In this document: positions 1 to 7,179 of the stretch, piece by piece | How positions within the stretch are numbered: position 1 is the first letter of the stretch | Layout of the letters: the number at the start of each line of letters is the position of its first letter | Assembly (NCBI RefSeq): GCF_000518665.1 | Contig: NZ_JAEA01000008.1 | Coordinates: 124,001-188,000, forward strand | From: Microvirga flocculans ATCC BAA-817 | GTDB taxonomy: Bacteria > Pseudomonadota > Alphaproteobacteria > Rhizobiales > Beijerinckiaceae | Direction of reading: 5' to 3' | Length of the DNA stretch: 64,000 nucleotides | The notes under the pieces: model-generated | Told to the model about the DNA's origin: nothing | Databases searched by the model: none | The model's input: only the letters and a program-made list of their open reading frames with translations | Program-made: the position numbers and the translations under genes

Positions 1-1358
1 TAGGGCAGGTTCGGAATGACATGGCCGGTTACGGCGTCTTGGACCACTTCGAGCGTACCCTTACCAGCACCCTCGCTTCCGTTCTTCTCCTCTTCGTAGG
101 CTTTCAGACGCTTCAGGATGCGCTGCAGGAGCGTATCGCCATTCTCCAGATCGTTGAGAAACCGACTCAGGTTCTCCGCCGCATCGCCCAGCCCCAGCTT
201 GATCGGCCGACCTAATCTGGTCATCAGGGAATCCCAGGCCTTCTCGGCCCGTTCGATCTTGGCGAAGTCCTTCTCCTGCCAGAGCTCGAAACCCTTCTGG
301 ACCGAGCCGACATAGTTCTTCTTGTCACCCATGGTCTGCAGCAGCGTATTCACGCGCGGCAACTGGTTGATCAGGCGGGAGATGTCGTCCTGGTATTCCT
401 TGCCGAAGAGATTCGTCAGGATCTCGGCGCGCTTGAGAGGATCGGAGACCTTGCTGATTTTGGTCAACAGGCCGAGCGTCGCCTCCATGGGTTTCGCCGT
501 GAACTCCCTGCGCATCTTGGTGGAGTTGACGCCGAGGGCTTTGAGGCCCGCGCCCGCATCCTTGGAGAATCCCTCCCCGAGCTGCATCAGGGTGAGCAAA
601 GCATTGTAGCCGGTCGCGGCGACCTCGGTGGTCACACCCACTTCCTTGAGCGCTGCCCCCACGGCGAGGGTCTGCTCGGCGGTGATGCCGACCTGCTTAC
701 CGGCCGCGCCCGTGCGGCGCAGGAATTCCAGAAGGTCCGATTCCTTCGAGGCCGAGGAATCGGCCGCCGTGTTGATGGCGTCGCCGATCTCCTCGATCCG
801 GGTCTGGTTCGCGGCGTAGATGTTGCCGATTTCGGCCAGGCCCTGCCCGACCTCATCGGCGCTCATCTCCCAGGCGCTGGTGGCCTTCGCCGCATATTCG
901 GTGAACCGCGCCAGCTCCTTGACGGGACGTCCGGCAAAGCCTGCCGACGCCATGATGTCGGCCACATCCTCCTTGGCCATGCCGGTCTGCTTCGAGATCC
1001 GCAGGATATCGTCCTCGAACTTCTTGGCCGCCGCCCCCGTCGTGTCGGTGGCCTTCTCCACACGGTACATGGACCGTTCGAAAGACAGCGCCTCCCGACC
1101 GGCCTTATGGAGAGCCGCACCGGCGGCGAAGGCGGCCACGCCGATTGCACCGCCGGCGGCGGAAAGCCCCAGGCCCGCTCCATCGAGGGCCGATCCGGCT
1201 ACCGCGAGGGTCCTGGTCGAGGCCGCGAGCTGGCGAGTCCCGCCTCGGGCGTTGCGCGCCGTGCGGTCGAGATCCCGGATCGAACGCGCCGCCTTCCCGG
1301 CCGGACCCGAGACGCCGTCCTTGAGGCGGACGGTCAGCTGAGACGTGAGGTTAGCCAT
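1..1358 (-). CDS. Phage tail tape measure protein (TP901 type), C-terminus outside window
   Basis: The reading frame opens with MANLTSQLTVRLKDGVSG and stays open to the window edge, giving about 452 visible residues. The N-terminal part has the TP901 tape-measure features: a short charged start, an Ala/Gly-rich hydrophobic stretch near residues 50-75, and an alpha-helical domain with phrases such as GMAKEDVADIMASAGFAG and LGVNSTKMRREF. Tape measure proteins set tail length and are threaded through the tube. The start overlaps the stop of the frameshifted chaperone reading frame by 8 bases, the normal order in P2 and lambda tail operons. Full length cannot be judged. Confidence 0.9.
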   Translation of the reverse strand, partial: MANLTSQLTVRLKDGVSGPAGKAARSIRDLDRTARNARGGTRQLAASTRTLAVAGSALDGAGLGLSAAGGAIGVAAFAAGAALHKAGREALSFERSMYRVEKATDTTGAAAKKFEDDILRISKQTGMAKEDVADIMASAGFAGRPVKELARFTEYAAKATSAWEMSADEVGQGLAEIGNIYAANQTRIEEIGDAINTAADSSASKESDLLEFLRRTGAAGKQVGITAEQTLAVGAALKEVGVTTEVAATGYNALLTLMQLGEGFSKDAGAGLKALGVNSTKMRREFTAKPMEATLGLLTKISKVSDPLKRAEILTNLFGKEYQDDISRLINQLPRVNTLLQTMGDKKNYVGSVQKGFELWQEKDFAKIERAEKAWDSLMTRLGRPIKLGLGDAAENLSRFLNDLENGDTLLQRILKRLKAYEEEKNGSEGAGKGTLEVVQDAVTGHVIPNLP

Positions 1359-1862
1359 GGACGGGCTCCGTTAAGCCGAGCGCGAGCGCCTCCTCGTACC
1401 AGCCGAGAAGATCGAGCCAGTCGTAGGTTTTCAGGTCGCGGATATTCTGGTTCAGTCCGCTTGCGACGGCGGCGACGTAGCGTCGCCAGAGAGCAGGGTT
1501 GACCCGAGCACCCGTCGCAAGCGTTGGGGCAAAAAACTTTGCACGACCTCGAAGACGCGCCGGTCGTCGTCGTCGTCCATCACCCCGGCGGCAAACAGAC
1601 CGGGGGGCACCGGCTCGCCACCGGGCAGCGTCGTCATGGCCTCGCAGATGCTCACCTCGGCCCCGCTTTTCAGGGCCTCCATGACAGCCTCGACCTGGGA
1701 CACGGTCAGGCGATGGACTTCGAAGCCGGTGATCTCGGCCCCGCCGTAGGTGAAAGGCCATTCGAGGGAAACGGCCTGCGTTCGGGCGCGCCCCTCGACG
1801 GGCAGAAACGCTGCTTTTACGTGGGGCTCAGGTGACGATGACATTGGTTCCTGCTCGGCCAT
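1351..1862 (-). CDS. Tail assembly chaperone -1 frameshift fusion (gpE-E' like)
   Basis: After the TTT-TTG codons at 1535-1530 a -1 shift continues as APTLATGARVNPALWRRY and ends at 1351 with TEPVHG. This gives about 111 zero-frame residues plus 59 residues of the second frame. The second frame has clean protein-like sequence (YDWLDLLGWYEEALALGL) and reaches exactly into the tape measure start (ATGGCTAA). The same T-TTT-TTG heptamer and gene order are established for the P2 E/E' frameshift. Production of the fusion is inferred, since only the sequence signals are visible. Confidence 0.75.
1452..1862 (-). CDS. Phage tail assembly chaperone (P2 gpE-like), zero-frame product
   Basis: A 136-residue protein in the position of P2 gpE or lambda gpG, between the tail tube region and the tape measure gene. 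The start is ATG at 1862, behind an AAGGA-like ribosome site; the longer upstream frame runs into the BRO gene and is not used. Residues near 35-60 (ITGFEVHRLTVSQVEAV) look like the tail assembly chaperone fold, followed by an acidic DDDDD patch. A slippery run near codons 110-111 lets ribosomes shift into the overlapping -1 frame. Such proteins coat the tape measure during tail assembly. Function is assigned by position and the frameshift rather than by strong sequence identity. Confidence 0.8.
   Translation of the reverse strand: MAEQEPMSSSPEPHVKAAFLPVEGRARTQAVSLEWPFTYGGAEITGFEVHRLTVSQVEAVMEALKSGAEVSICEAMTTLPGGEPVPPGLFAAGVMDDDDDRRVFEVVQSFLPQRLRRVLGSTLLSGDATSPPSQAD
1530..1536 (-). promoter_or_regulatory. 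Programmed -1 frameshift slippery heptamer T-TTT-TTG
   Basis: On the minus strand the zero frame reads AGT TTT TTG CCC. Slippage by one base re-pairs both tRNAs on TTT TTT and opens the downstream frame that ends at 1351. The heptamer has the X-XXY-YYZ form and is the sequence used by P2-type tail operons. No pseudoknot was worked out downstream. Confidence 0.75.
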
Positions 1863-1873
1863 TCCGGCATTCC

Positions 1874-2728
1874 TTACTGCATGTTGACGATGGATTTCGG
1901 AATCATGACGGCGCGGGACTTCACGCCGCCGAAATCGAGCGGCGCGCGGCTGGCCCTGGCGCCGTCGAGAGACAGGAGGGGCAGATACCAATCCTCCGCC
2001 CAGGGGGTTTCCTCGAACAGTTTCTTCAGGGCCGGATGATGCTCGGCGACGGCGAGATAGTCCCGCCCCCGCCCCGGCACCGGCTTGAGACCGCGCGCCT
2101 GGAGCCAGCCGCGCACGGTCGGGTCGCTCCAGGCCCGCTGCACCTGGACGCGCACCGAGGAGCCCGTATCCAGGGCGAAGCGCAGCAGATGGCCGAGGCA
2201 GCCGGGGCCGTCTTCGTCGGGCAGGTCGTAGAGCGCGCCCTCCTCCCGCGTGTGAACCTGGGGCAGCGGCAGGCGTTCCCACAGGGCCTTGGCCTGGACG
2301 CGCCCATAGATGTGCCGCGCCTCGGCCACCAGGCGGGAATAGGCGTTGAGGCGCTCGACCTCGACGAGGTCCACTGTCGCCGGCGCGGACGGCGGCTGGC
2401 CCACCGAGTAGGTGCCGGTGCGGCGCAGGGCCGGCAGCACCTCGTGCGCGAGCCAGCGCTTGAACCGCTCGGCCGCCGGGGTGCGGGAGGTGAAGATCAG
2501 CCGGTAGACGCCAGCTTCAGAGATGATGGTAGTCATCCGATCTCGACCGATTGCGTCCACAATCTGGACGCAATCCCTTTCGTCGTCATCAAGACGTGAA
2601 AGAACCTGTCGAGAATTCTTCAGGTCGAGCGCGGCGCAAACATCGGTCCCGACGAACCAGGGCTCCTCGTCCCTGACCACGGTGCGGACCTGCTTGGCTT
2701 CGAAGGTGTAGGCTTGAAGGGCGTTCAT
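1874..2728 (-). CDS. BRO-N domain antirepressor-like protein
   Basis: A 284-residue protein with an N-terminal BRO domain at about residues 5-105. Visible landmarks are PWFVGTDVCAALDLKNSRQ, the RLDDDERDCV segment and SEAGVYRLIFTSRTP followed by FKRWLAHEVLPALRRTG. The C-terminal half has no recognised domain. BRO-N proteins are DNA-binding proteins, and several phage members act as antirepressors or regulators. It lies on the same strand as the tail operon between tube and chaperone genes, an unusual slot for a regulator, and may be an acquired cargo gene. A GGAGA ribosome site precedes ATG at 2728. The domain call is firm; the role is inferred. Confidence 0.85.
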   Translation of the reverse strand: MNALQAYTFEAKQVRTVVRDEEPWFVGTDVCAALDLKNSRQVLSRLDDDERDCVQIVDAIGRDRMTTIISEAGVYRLIFTSRTPAAERFKRWLAHEVLPALRRTGTYSVGQPPSAPATVDLVEVERLNAYSRLVAEARHIYGRVQAKALWERLPLPQVHTREEGALYDLPDEDGPGCLGHLLRFALDTGSSVRVQVQRAWSDPTVRGWLQARGLKPVPGRGRDYLAVAEHHPALKKLFEETPWAEDWYLPLLSLDGARASRAPLDFGGVKSRAVMIPKSIVNMQ

Positions 2729-2859
2729 AGATCAGTCTCCATCGGCATCCGGCCCGCCAAGACCTGGAATGCGCACAGGTGGTCGCGAACGACCGCCGGA
2801 GCCGATGAAGCTCGCCGGTCGCATTCATCCCCATGGCGGCGGGGAAATTCGGTGTGGTG

Positions 2860-3246
2860 TCAGGCGGTGGCCGCGAGGCGCAGCACGTCGTCGACGAGGG
2901 CGGTCAGCATCTCATCCAGGCTCGGCCCGTCATCGTCCCGCTCCGGCGCGTATTGCCTGGCGATGGCGGCCTTGACGGCGAGACCGCCGACGGTGCGGGC
3001 CGGAATGGCCTGGATCGCGAATTCGAGGCGGGCGGCCTCGGCGCACAGGGCCGCGTATGCGGCTTCACCGGTTCCGTCCGGGGCGGATTTGGCCCGGTCC
3101 TGGGCCGCTCTCCACTCCCTGCCGAGGCGCATAAGCTCCGCGTCGGGGTTGCGGCCCGGAGCGGCCTGCGCCAGGGAAGCGGACAAGGGGGCGGCGAGCG
3201 CCGCTGACAAAACGGCGCGGCGTGTGGTAGAAGCGGCATCAGCCAT
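2860..3246 (-). CDS. Small exported protein of unknown function
   Basis: A 128-residue protein with an N-terminal export signal: TTRRAVLSAALAAPLSASLAQAA has a twin Arg, a short hydrophobic core and an AQAA cleavage-like end near residue 29. The mature part is helical and rich in Ala, Arg and Glu (LMRLGREWRAAQDRAKSAPD), ending in an acidic segment. No family was recognised. Proteins of this form, with a Tat-like leader and a short helical body, occur as accessory genes in alphaproteobacterial prophages. It sits upstream of the BRO gene on the same strand and is divergent from the ribbon-helix-helix gene at 3335, so the two may share a regulatory region. Confidence 0.6.
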   Translation of the reverse strand: MADAASTTRRAVLSAALAAPLSASLAQAAPGRNPDAELMRLGREWRAAQDRAKSAPDGTGEAAYAALCAEAARLEFAIQAIPARTVGGLAVKAAIARQYAPERDDDGPSLDEMLTALVDDVLRLAATA

Positions 3247-3318
3247 GGCATCCTCTAACTTAGGTTGCTTCGGTTAGAGCCGGGTGAGAGGTGCAAGCTC
3301 TTGCTCGGCTCGTTTTTT

Positions 3319-3360
3319 GTGATATCTCTAATTCATGACCAAGTCAATTACTGATATCAC
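3319..3360. promoter_or_regulatory. Paired GATATC operator-like sites around the ribbon-helix-helix gene start
   Basis: GTGATATC at 3319-3326 and GATATCAC at 3353-3360 form a perfect 8-base inverted repeat on either side of the ATG at 3335. Each half lies in a near-complete GTGATATCAC palindrome. The left copy overlaps the likely -10 region. Sites like this, at the gene of a small DNA-binding protein, suggest self-repression. The second copy is inside the coding sequence. Confidence 0.5.
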
Positions 3361-3547
3361 GAAAAAGCGGGGCAGGCCGAGATCGACTGGTCCGGGCACT
3401 CCTATCGGATTGCGGTTACTACCGGAGATCCTAAGCGCTCTGGACGCTTGGATCGAGAAGCTACCAGATCCAAAACCTTCGCGCCCTGAGGCGATCCGGC
3501 AGATCCTGACCGACTGGCTGAAGGCCAAGGGCTACCTATCCCAATAG
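3335..3547 (+). CDS. Small ribbon-helix-helix type DNA-binding protein
   Basis: A 70-residue protein with a basic N-terminus (KKRGRPRSTGPG, AT-hook-like GRPR core) followed by a short strand (IGLRLLPEI) and two helices (LSALDAWIEKLP and SRPEAIRQILTDWLKAKG). This is the layout of ribbon-helix-helix repressors. It is on the plus strand, against the surrounding tail operon, with an exported protein gene downstream. This is the pattern of an independently expressed prophage cargo unit. The repeated GATATC sites around its start are probably its own operator. The partner or target is unknown. Confidence 0.7.
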   Translation: MTKSITDITKKRGRPRSTGPGTPIGLRLLPEILSALDAWIEKLPDPKPSRPEAIRQILTDWLKAKGYLSQ

Positions 3548-3618
3548 CCGAGACAACCGGGGATTGACTCCTGCAACACAGTCACGCTCATTAAGCGAGG
3601 CTCAATACAGGGGGTCCC

Positions 3619-4053
3619 ATGCCATTCCGTCCACACGCTCTCGTCCTGCTCGCGGCTGCATTAGGCTGGTTTTCCGGCCCGGCAGTTGCTCAATCGACCG
3701 AATACAAGGTCGTCGATGCGGCAGACCTATCCGTCAGCGCCCGCAAGTACGCAGATCGCGACATCGAGGTCCGCGACGTGCGGTGCTATTATGCTGACAT
3801 CGGCGACTATCGCTGCGTGACAAGAGAAAGCGTAAGCATCTTCGCCGCCTCGATCGCGCCCCTTGAGGCCGAAACCGCCATCAAGGACAACTGCGACGCC
3901 ATCAAGGTCGCCCTTACATCTCCAAAGTGCCGCGTCGCACTCAGATTTCGTTACTCCGCCGAGCAGGTAGGACACGACATCATCAGCGGATATCAGAAGC
4001 GCACTGTCATCAAAACTGGGATGGTAAGGGTCGGGTTCGCCCGCAAGCGCTGA
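3619..4053 (+). CDS. Secreted protein of unknown function (prophage cargo)
   Basis: A 144-residue protein with a clear Sec signal peptide: basic start, hydrophobic LVLLAAALGWF, and cleavage near AVAQ at residues 22-25. The mature domain has four Cys (RCYYADIGDYRC, then DNC and PKC), suitable for two disulfides in the periplasm, and mixed strand-helix sequence. Phrases such as YADRDIEVRDVRCYY recall small bacterial OB-like exported proteins, but no family is claimed. It is followed by a strong hairpin terminator, so with the gene at 3335 it forms a closed plus-strand unit inside a minus-strand tail operon. It may alter the envelope of the lysogen. Confidence 0.65.
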   Translation: MPFRPHALVLLAAALGWFSGPAVAQSTEYKVVDAADLSVSARKYADRDIEVRDVRCYYADIGDYRCVTRESVSIFAASIAPLEAETAIKDNCDAIKVALTSPKCRVALRFRYSAEQVGHDIISGYQKRTVIKTGMVRVGFARKR

Positions 4054-4061
4054 TCACCAAG

Positions 4062-4085
4062 GAAGCCCGCCAACCGGCGGGCTTC
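4062..4085. terminator. Hairpin terminator, probably bidirectional
   Basis: GAAGCCCGCC and GGCGGGCTTC pair across a short loop (4062-4085), followed by a T-rich stretch on the plus strand and preceded by an A-rich stretch that serves the minus strand. It ends the cargo gene at 3619-4053 and may also stop or slow tail transcripts coming from the right. Confidence 0.8.
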
Positions 4086-4097
4086 TTCATGTCAGGA

Positions 4098-4625
4098 TCA
4101 ATACCGCAGGATCCGGCGCTCGTCGGCGTTCTGAGGAACGCCGTTGATCCGGCGCTCGCCCGTCTCGAAGTCGAAGTAGAACTTCTCCTTCTCGTCGAAC
4201 CAGAGGCCGTAACGCATGATCTCCTGGATCGTGTGGTCGTGGCCGAGAACGTCGCCGCCGCGGCTGAACTCGTCGCTCTCGATCCGGGTCAGGCGGCCCC
4301 AGGCGATGGCCTTGACCTCGATGGCCCGGTGGCTGATGTCCTTGCTCCGGACCAGGCCGTAGGTCGTGTAGGGCTGAATCCCCCCGTCGAGACCGAACTG
4401 CTCCATGGTCTGCGGATCGTAGCCGAAGACCTTGAAGGTGATCTCGAGCGCATTCATGCCCAGTCCGCCGACATTGACGGCCATGTAGGACCCGCCCGGG
4501 TGAACGGTGGCGGAGACCTCCTCCATCGTCGGCAGCTTGATGGACTGGAGATTGTTGCGCTTGTTGGCGTTCGGCGAGTTGTCGCCGGCGTAGAGGTTGA
4601 CGGCCTCCTGGATGAGCAAAGGCAT
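4098..4625 (-). CDS. Phage major tail tube protein (P2 FII family)
   Basis: A 175-residue protein of the FII tube family. Landmarks are the N-terminal MPLLIQEAVNLYAGD, the strand-rich middle (MNALEITFKVFGYDPQTME) and the C-terminal KFYFDFETGERRINGV. The protein forms the inner tube of the contractile tail through which DNA passes. It follows the sheath gene (4707-6560), the order found in P2 FI-FII. Length matches P2 FII (about 172). A GGAAAC ribosome site lies upstream of ATG at 4625. Confidence 0.95.
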   Translation of the reverse strand: MPLLIQEAVNLYAGDNSPNANKRNNLQSIKLPTMEEVSATVHPGGSYMAVNVGGLGMNALEITFKVFGYDPQTMEQFGLDGGIQPYTTYGLVRSKDISHRAIEVKAIAWGRLTRIESDEFSRGGDVLGHDHTIQEIMRYGLWFDEKEKFYFDFETGERRINGVPQNADERRILRY

Positions 4626-4706
4626 GGTCCGTTTCCTTCGAGATGAATGACAGGTGAGGAGCGAAGGGCCGCACTCCCGTGAAGGTGCGCGGCCCTATCG
4701 GCCCGG

Positions 4707-6560
4707 TTACGCGGCGGTCCCGAGGAGTTGGTCGGTGTTGGAGACCAGATCCTGGATGAGGATGTTCAGGGACTCGCGGTTGCGGCGGCTGTCGAGCGTG
4801 ACGTGCTTGAGGGTCGGCGGCTCCTCGGCGGCGTAGAAGGTCCGGATGCGGCCGAGCCGCAGGTTCTCCGGATTGTTCTTGTCCTCCTCGAACCCGACAT
4901 TCCAACCGGGCAGGATCGCGCCTCTGGCCTGAAGATCGGACAGGAAGGCGATATGGTCGTTGAGGACCGCCTGGATGCCGTGCCGCGTGATATTGGTCCG
5001 GCCCAGCCGCCGCCGGGTGGCGCGAAGCAGAGCGAGGTGCTCGTAATCGCGCATGCGGCTCACGTTGATCATGCGCCACTTCGGATCCTCGGCGCAGGTA
5101 TCGGTGCAGATCAGCACGAAGCCGGAATCGGAAATCGCCGTCTCGAGCCCGAGCTCGCCGCGCTGGGTGATGCCGATCTGGTTGGCCAGGAGAGTCTGGC
5201 CGTCATTTGCGCCATCGGTGAGAGAGAAGGAATCGTAGCGCTTGAGGCCGATGATCCCCTGAACCGGGCGGTTGGCCGGCGCATACATGGGAATGCCCCC
5301 AGCCTCGAAATCGGCTGCGACCTGCTGGCCGATGGCCACCAGCGCACCATCCTCCTCCACGTCCGACGTGCCGACCCGGACGATGTCCCAGTTGTCGAGA
5401 GCGATCAGGTTTTCGCTGGTGATCGTCTCGCGCCAGTCGAGGGCGTCCCGCACCGTGGTGCCGGGCCCGCCGACATAGGCCTTGGCGAGCAGCGCATTCG
5501 TGATCTGAGGCAGCGCCGCGCAGATCGGGTTGGCCTGCGCCACGCCGCCGGTCACGCCGACCGTCACGTCGAAGCCGTCGCCGACCGCGAAATCGGTCGC
5601 GCCGTCGGCGATGGTGAACCGGATATGGGCGCCGGTATAGGCCTCGCCCACCGTGGCGTTGGCCAGCATCGCGCCATCGGGATCGCGGACGGAGAACACC
5701 CCGCCGTTTGCCGGAACGGAGGGCGCGACCGTGATGGTGAACCGGTCGCCGATGGCGAAGTCGGTCGAGCCGTCCCCGATGGTGAACGTGACCGGGCCGT
5801 TATAGGCCTGTCCGACCTGAACGACGCCGATGGTCTGGCCGTTCGGGTTCTCGACCACGAAGGTGCCGCCGTTGGCCGCCGCGGCGAAACACGTCGCGGT
5901 ATAGACGCCAGCCGCCGCGCCGACGCCGGTGCCGACGCCCGTGACCGCGCCGTTGCCGGTATTGCCCTCGGCCGCCGCAGCCGTGGCCGCGAAGGAGCCA
6001 CCGATGCAGCGGACCTGATAGATGCCGGGCTTGACGCTGCCGCCGTAAGCCGGTGACGAGGCCAGGGTCAGGGTGCCGGTGCCGGCATTGCCGCCGCTCT
6101 TGACGGCACTGGAAACGTTCGTCGCACCCGCCGTGCGGCTGAACTTGCCCGTGAAGCCGGGCGAACCCAGCAGGCGCGGGATCACGCCGAGGCGCTGGCC
6201 TGATTGCAGCATGGCGTACCAGCCCGTGCCGGCCGCGGGATCGCCGACGATGTTGGCGATGGTCTCGTCGACGGTCGCACCCTGCGGGACGCGCACCGCC
6301 ACGATCCGCGCGGCGATCTGGAAGCGCGCCAGCTGCGCATTGATCTTCACCACCGCCCGGTAGAGCGGGCCGGTGCCGAGCTTGCTCAGAGAGGCCAGGT
6401 CGCTCGAGTTGAAAGCCACCGCCACGTTGTAGGGGAAGGCGGCGGGGTCCGCGTCGGCGGAAGGCAGGACGAGGCCCACCACCGAGAGGTCGCTGGCGAC
6501 AACCGAGGTCGGCTCGCTGTCGTCGCGGATGAAGGTCATGCCGAAGGTCGGCTCGGTCAT
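4707..6560 (-). CDS. Phage contractile tail sheath protein (P2 FI family) with inserted domains
   Basis: A 617-residue sheath protein, well above the roughly 390 residues of P2 FI. N-terminal sheath sequence runs to about residue 145 and resumes near 340 (AALPQITNALLAKAY), ending with the conserved polymerisation domain (WNVGFEEDKNNPENLRLGRI and NRESLNILIQDLV). Residues about 155-335 are an extra Gly/Ala/Thr-rich region made of beta-type repeats: FTIGDGSTDFAIGDRFTITV and FTIADGATDFAVGDGFDVTV. These resemble phage decoration or fibre modules and probably project from the sheath surface. The protein contracts around the tail tube to drive injection. Confidence 0.93.
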   Translation of the reverse strand: MTEPTFGMTFIRDDSEPTSVVASDLSVVGLVLPSADADPAAFPYNVAVAFNSSDLASLSKLGTGPLYRAVVKINAQLARFQIAARIVAVRVPQGATVDETIANIVGDPAAGTGWYAMLQSGQRLGVIPRLLGSPGFTGKFSRTAGATNVSSAVKSGGNAGTGTLTLASSPAYGGSVKPGIYQVRCIGGSFAATAAAAEGNTGNGAVTGVGTGVGAAAGVYTATCFAAAANGGTFVVENPNGQTIGVVQVGQAYNGPVTFTIGDGSTDFAIGDRFTITVAPSVPANGGVFSVRDPDGAMLANATVGEAYTGAHIRFTIADGATDFAVGDGFDVTVGVTGGVAQANPICAALPQITNALLAKAYVGGPGTTVRDALDWRETITSENLIALDNWDIVRVGTSDVEEDGALVAIGQQVAADFEAGGIPMYAPANRPVQGIIGLKRYDSFSLTDGANDGQTLLANQIGITQRGELGLETAISDSGFVLICTDTCAEDPKWRMINVSRMRDYEHLALLRATRRRLGRTNITRHGIQAVLNDHIAFLSDLQARGAILPGWNVGFEEDKNNPENLRLGRIRTFYAAEEPPTLKHVTLDSRRNRESLNILIQDLVSNTDQLLGTAA

Positions 6561-6660
6561 CGTTCACTCCTGGAAAAGAAAAAGCCGCCCGAAAAGGGGC
6601 GGCGCGGTGGACCCGACGGGCGAGCCTGTCGGAGGAAAGGCCCCTGTCTGGGGCTTGGCT

Positions 6661-7179
6661 TCAATAGGCCCGCGGGATCGCCGCGAGCGCCGCATCGATG
6701 ATCGCGGCCGTGATCGCCTCTCCGCCATCGATCCGGGCCAGCAGCGCCCCCTCGACGTTGAAGCAGGCCTGCACATGCCCGAGCACGGCGAGGATGACGG
6801 TCTGCATGTCGTCATTCGACATCGCCCGGGACTTGTTGTCGGCGAACTTGAACATGTCGCCGTCCTGCCTCAGCCCGTCGCGGATGGCCGCATAGGTGCT
6901 GTCGAGGGCGGCCCTGTCATCGCCCCGCGCGGTCGAGACCGGGATAGCCTCGCCGCCGACCGTGACCGTGATCCCGCCCGTTTCCGCCTTCCAGCGTTCC
7001 TCGGCGAGATAGGCGGCCGGATCGAAGACGGGGACCGGGAACGGCCTGATCTCGACCTGCTCCGCAACCAGCCTGCAGAAGTCGGCATTCGCGGTGTCGA
7101 CAGGGATCGTCTTCTGGATACCGTCCTCAACGGCCCAGATTTCGGTATGAGCCGGGTTTGCGAAATCATACGTGTTCAT
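6661..7179 (-). CDS. DUF4376-like tail fibre-associated protein
   Basis: A 172-residue protein starting at ATG 7179, which overlaps the stop of the tail fibre gene (ATGA); the longer upstream frame only repeats fibre sequence in another frame. The C-terminal domain (about 80-172) contains GGEAIPVSTARGDDRAAL, SRAMSNDDMQTVILAVLGHVQACF and AAIIDAALAAI, which match the DUF4376 pattern found next to phage fibres. The exact role is not known; fibre assembly or attachment is a reasonable guess from position. An alternating hydrophobic N-terminus (YDFANPAHTEIWAV) precedes it. Confidence 0.75.
   Translation of the reverse strand: MNTYDFANPAHTEIWAVEDGIQKTIPVDTANADFCRLVAEQVEIRPFPVPVFDPAAYLAEERWKAETGGITVTVGGEAIPVSTARGDDRAALDSTYAAIRDGLRQDGDMFKFADNKSRAMSNDDMQTVILAVLGHVQACFNVEGALLARIDGGEAITAAIIDAALAAIPRAY

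Noticed and set aside
38-609. Plus-strand small frames at the left edge
   Set aside because: All lie opposite the tape measure gene and have shadow composition.
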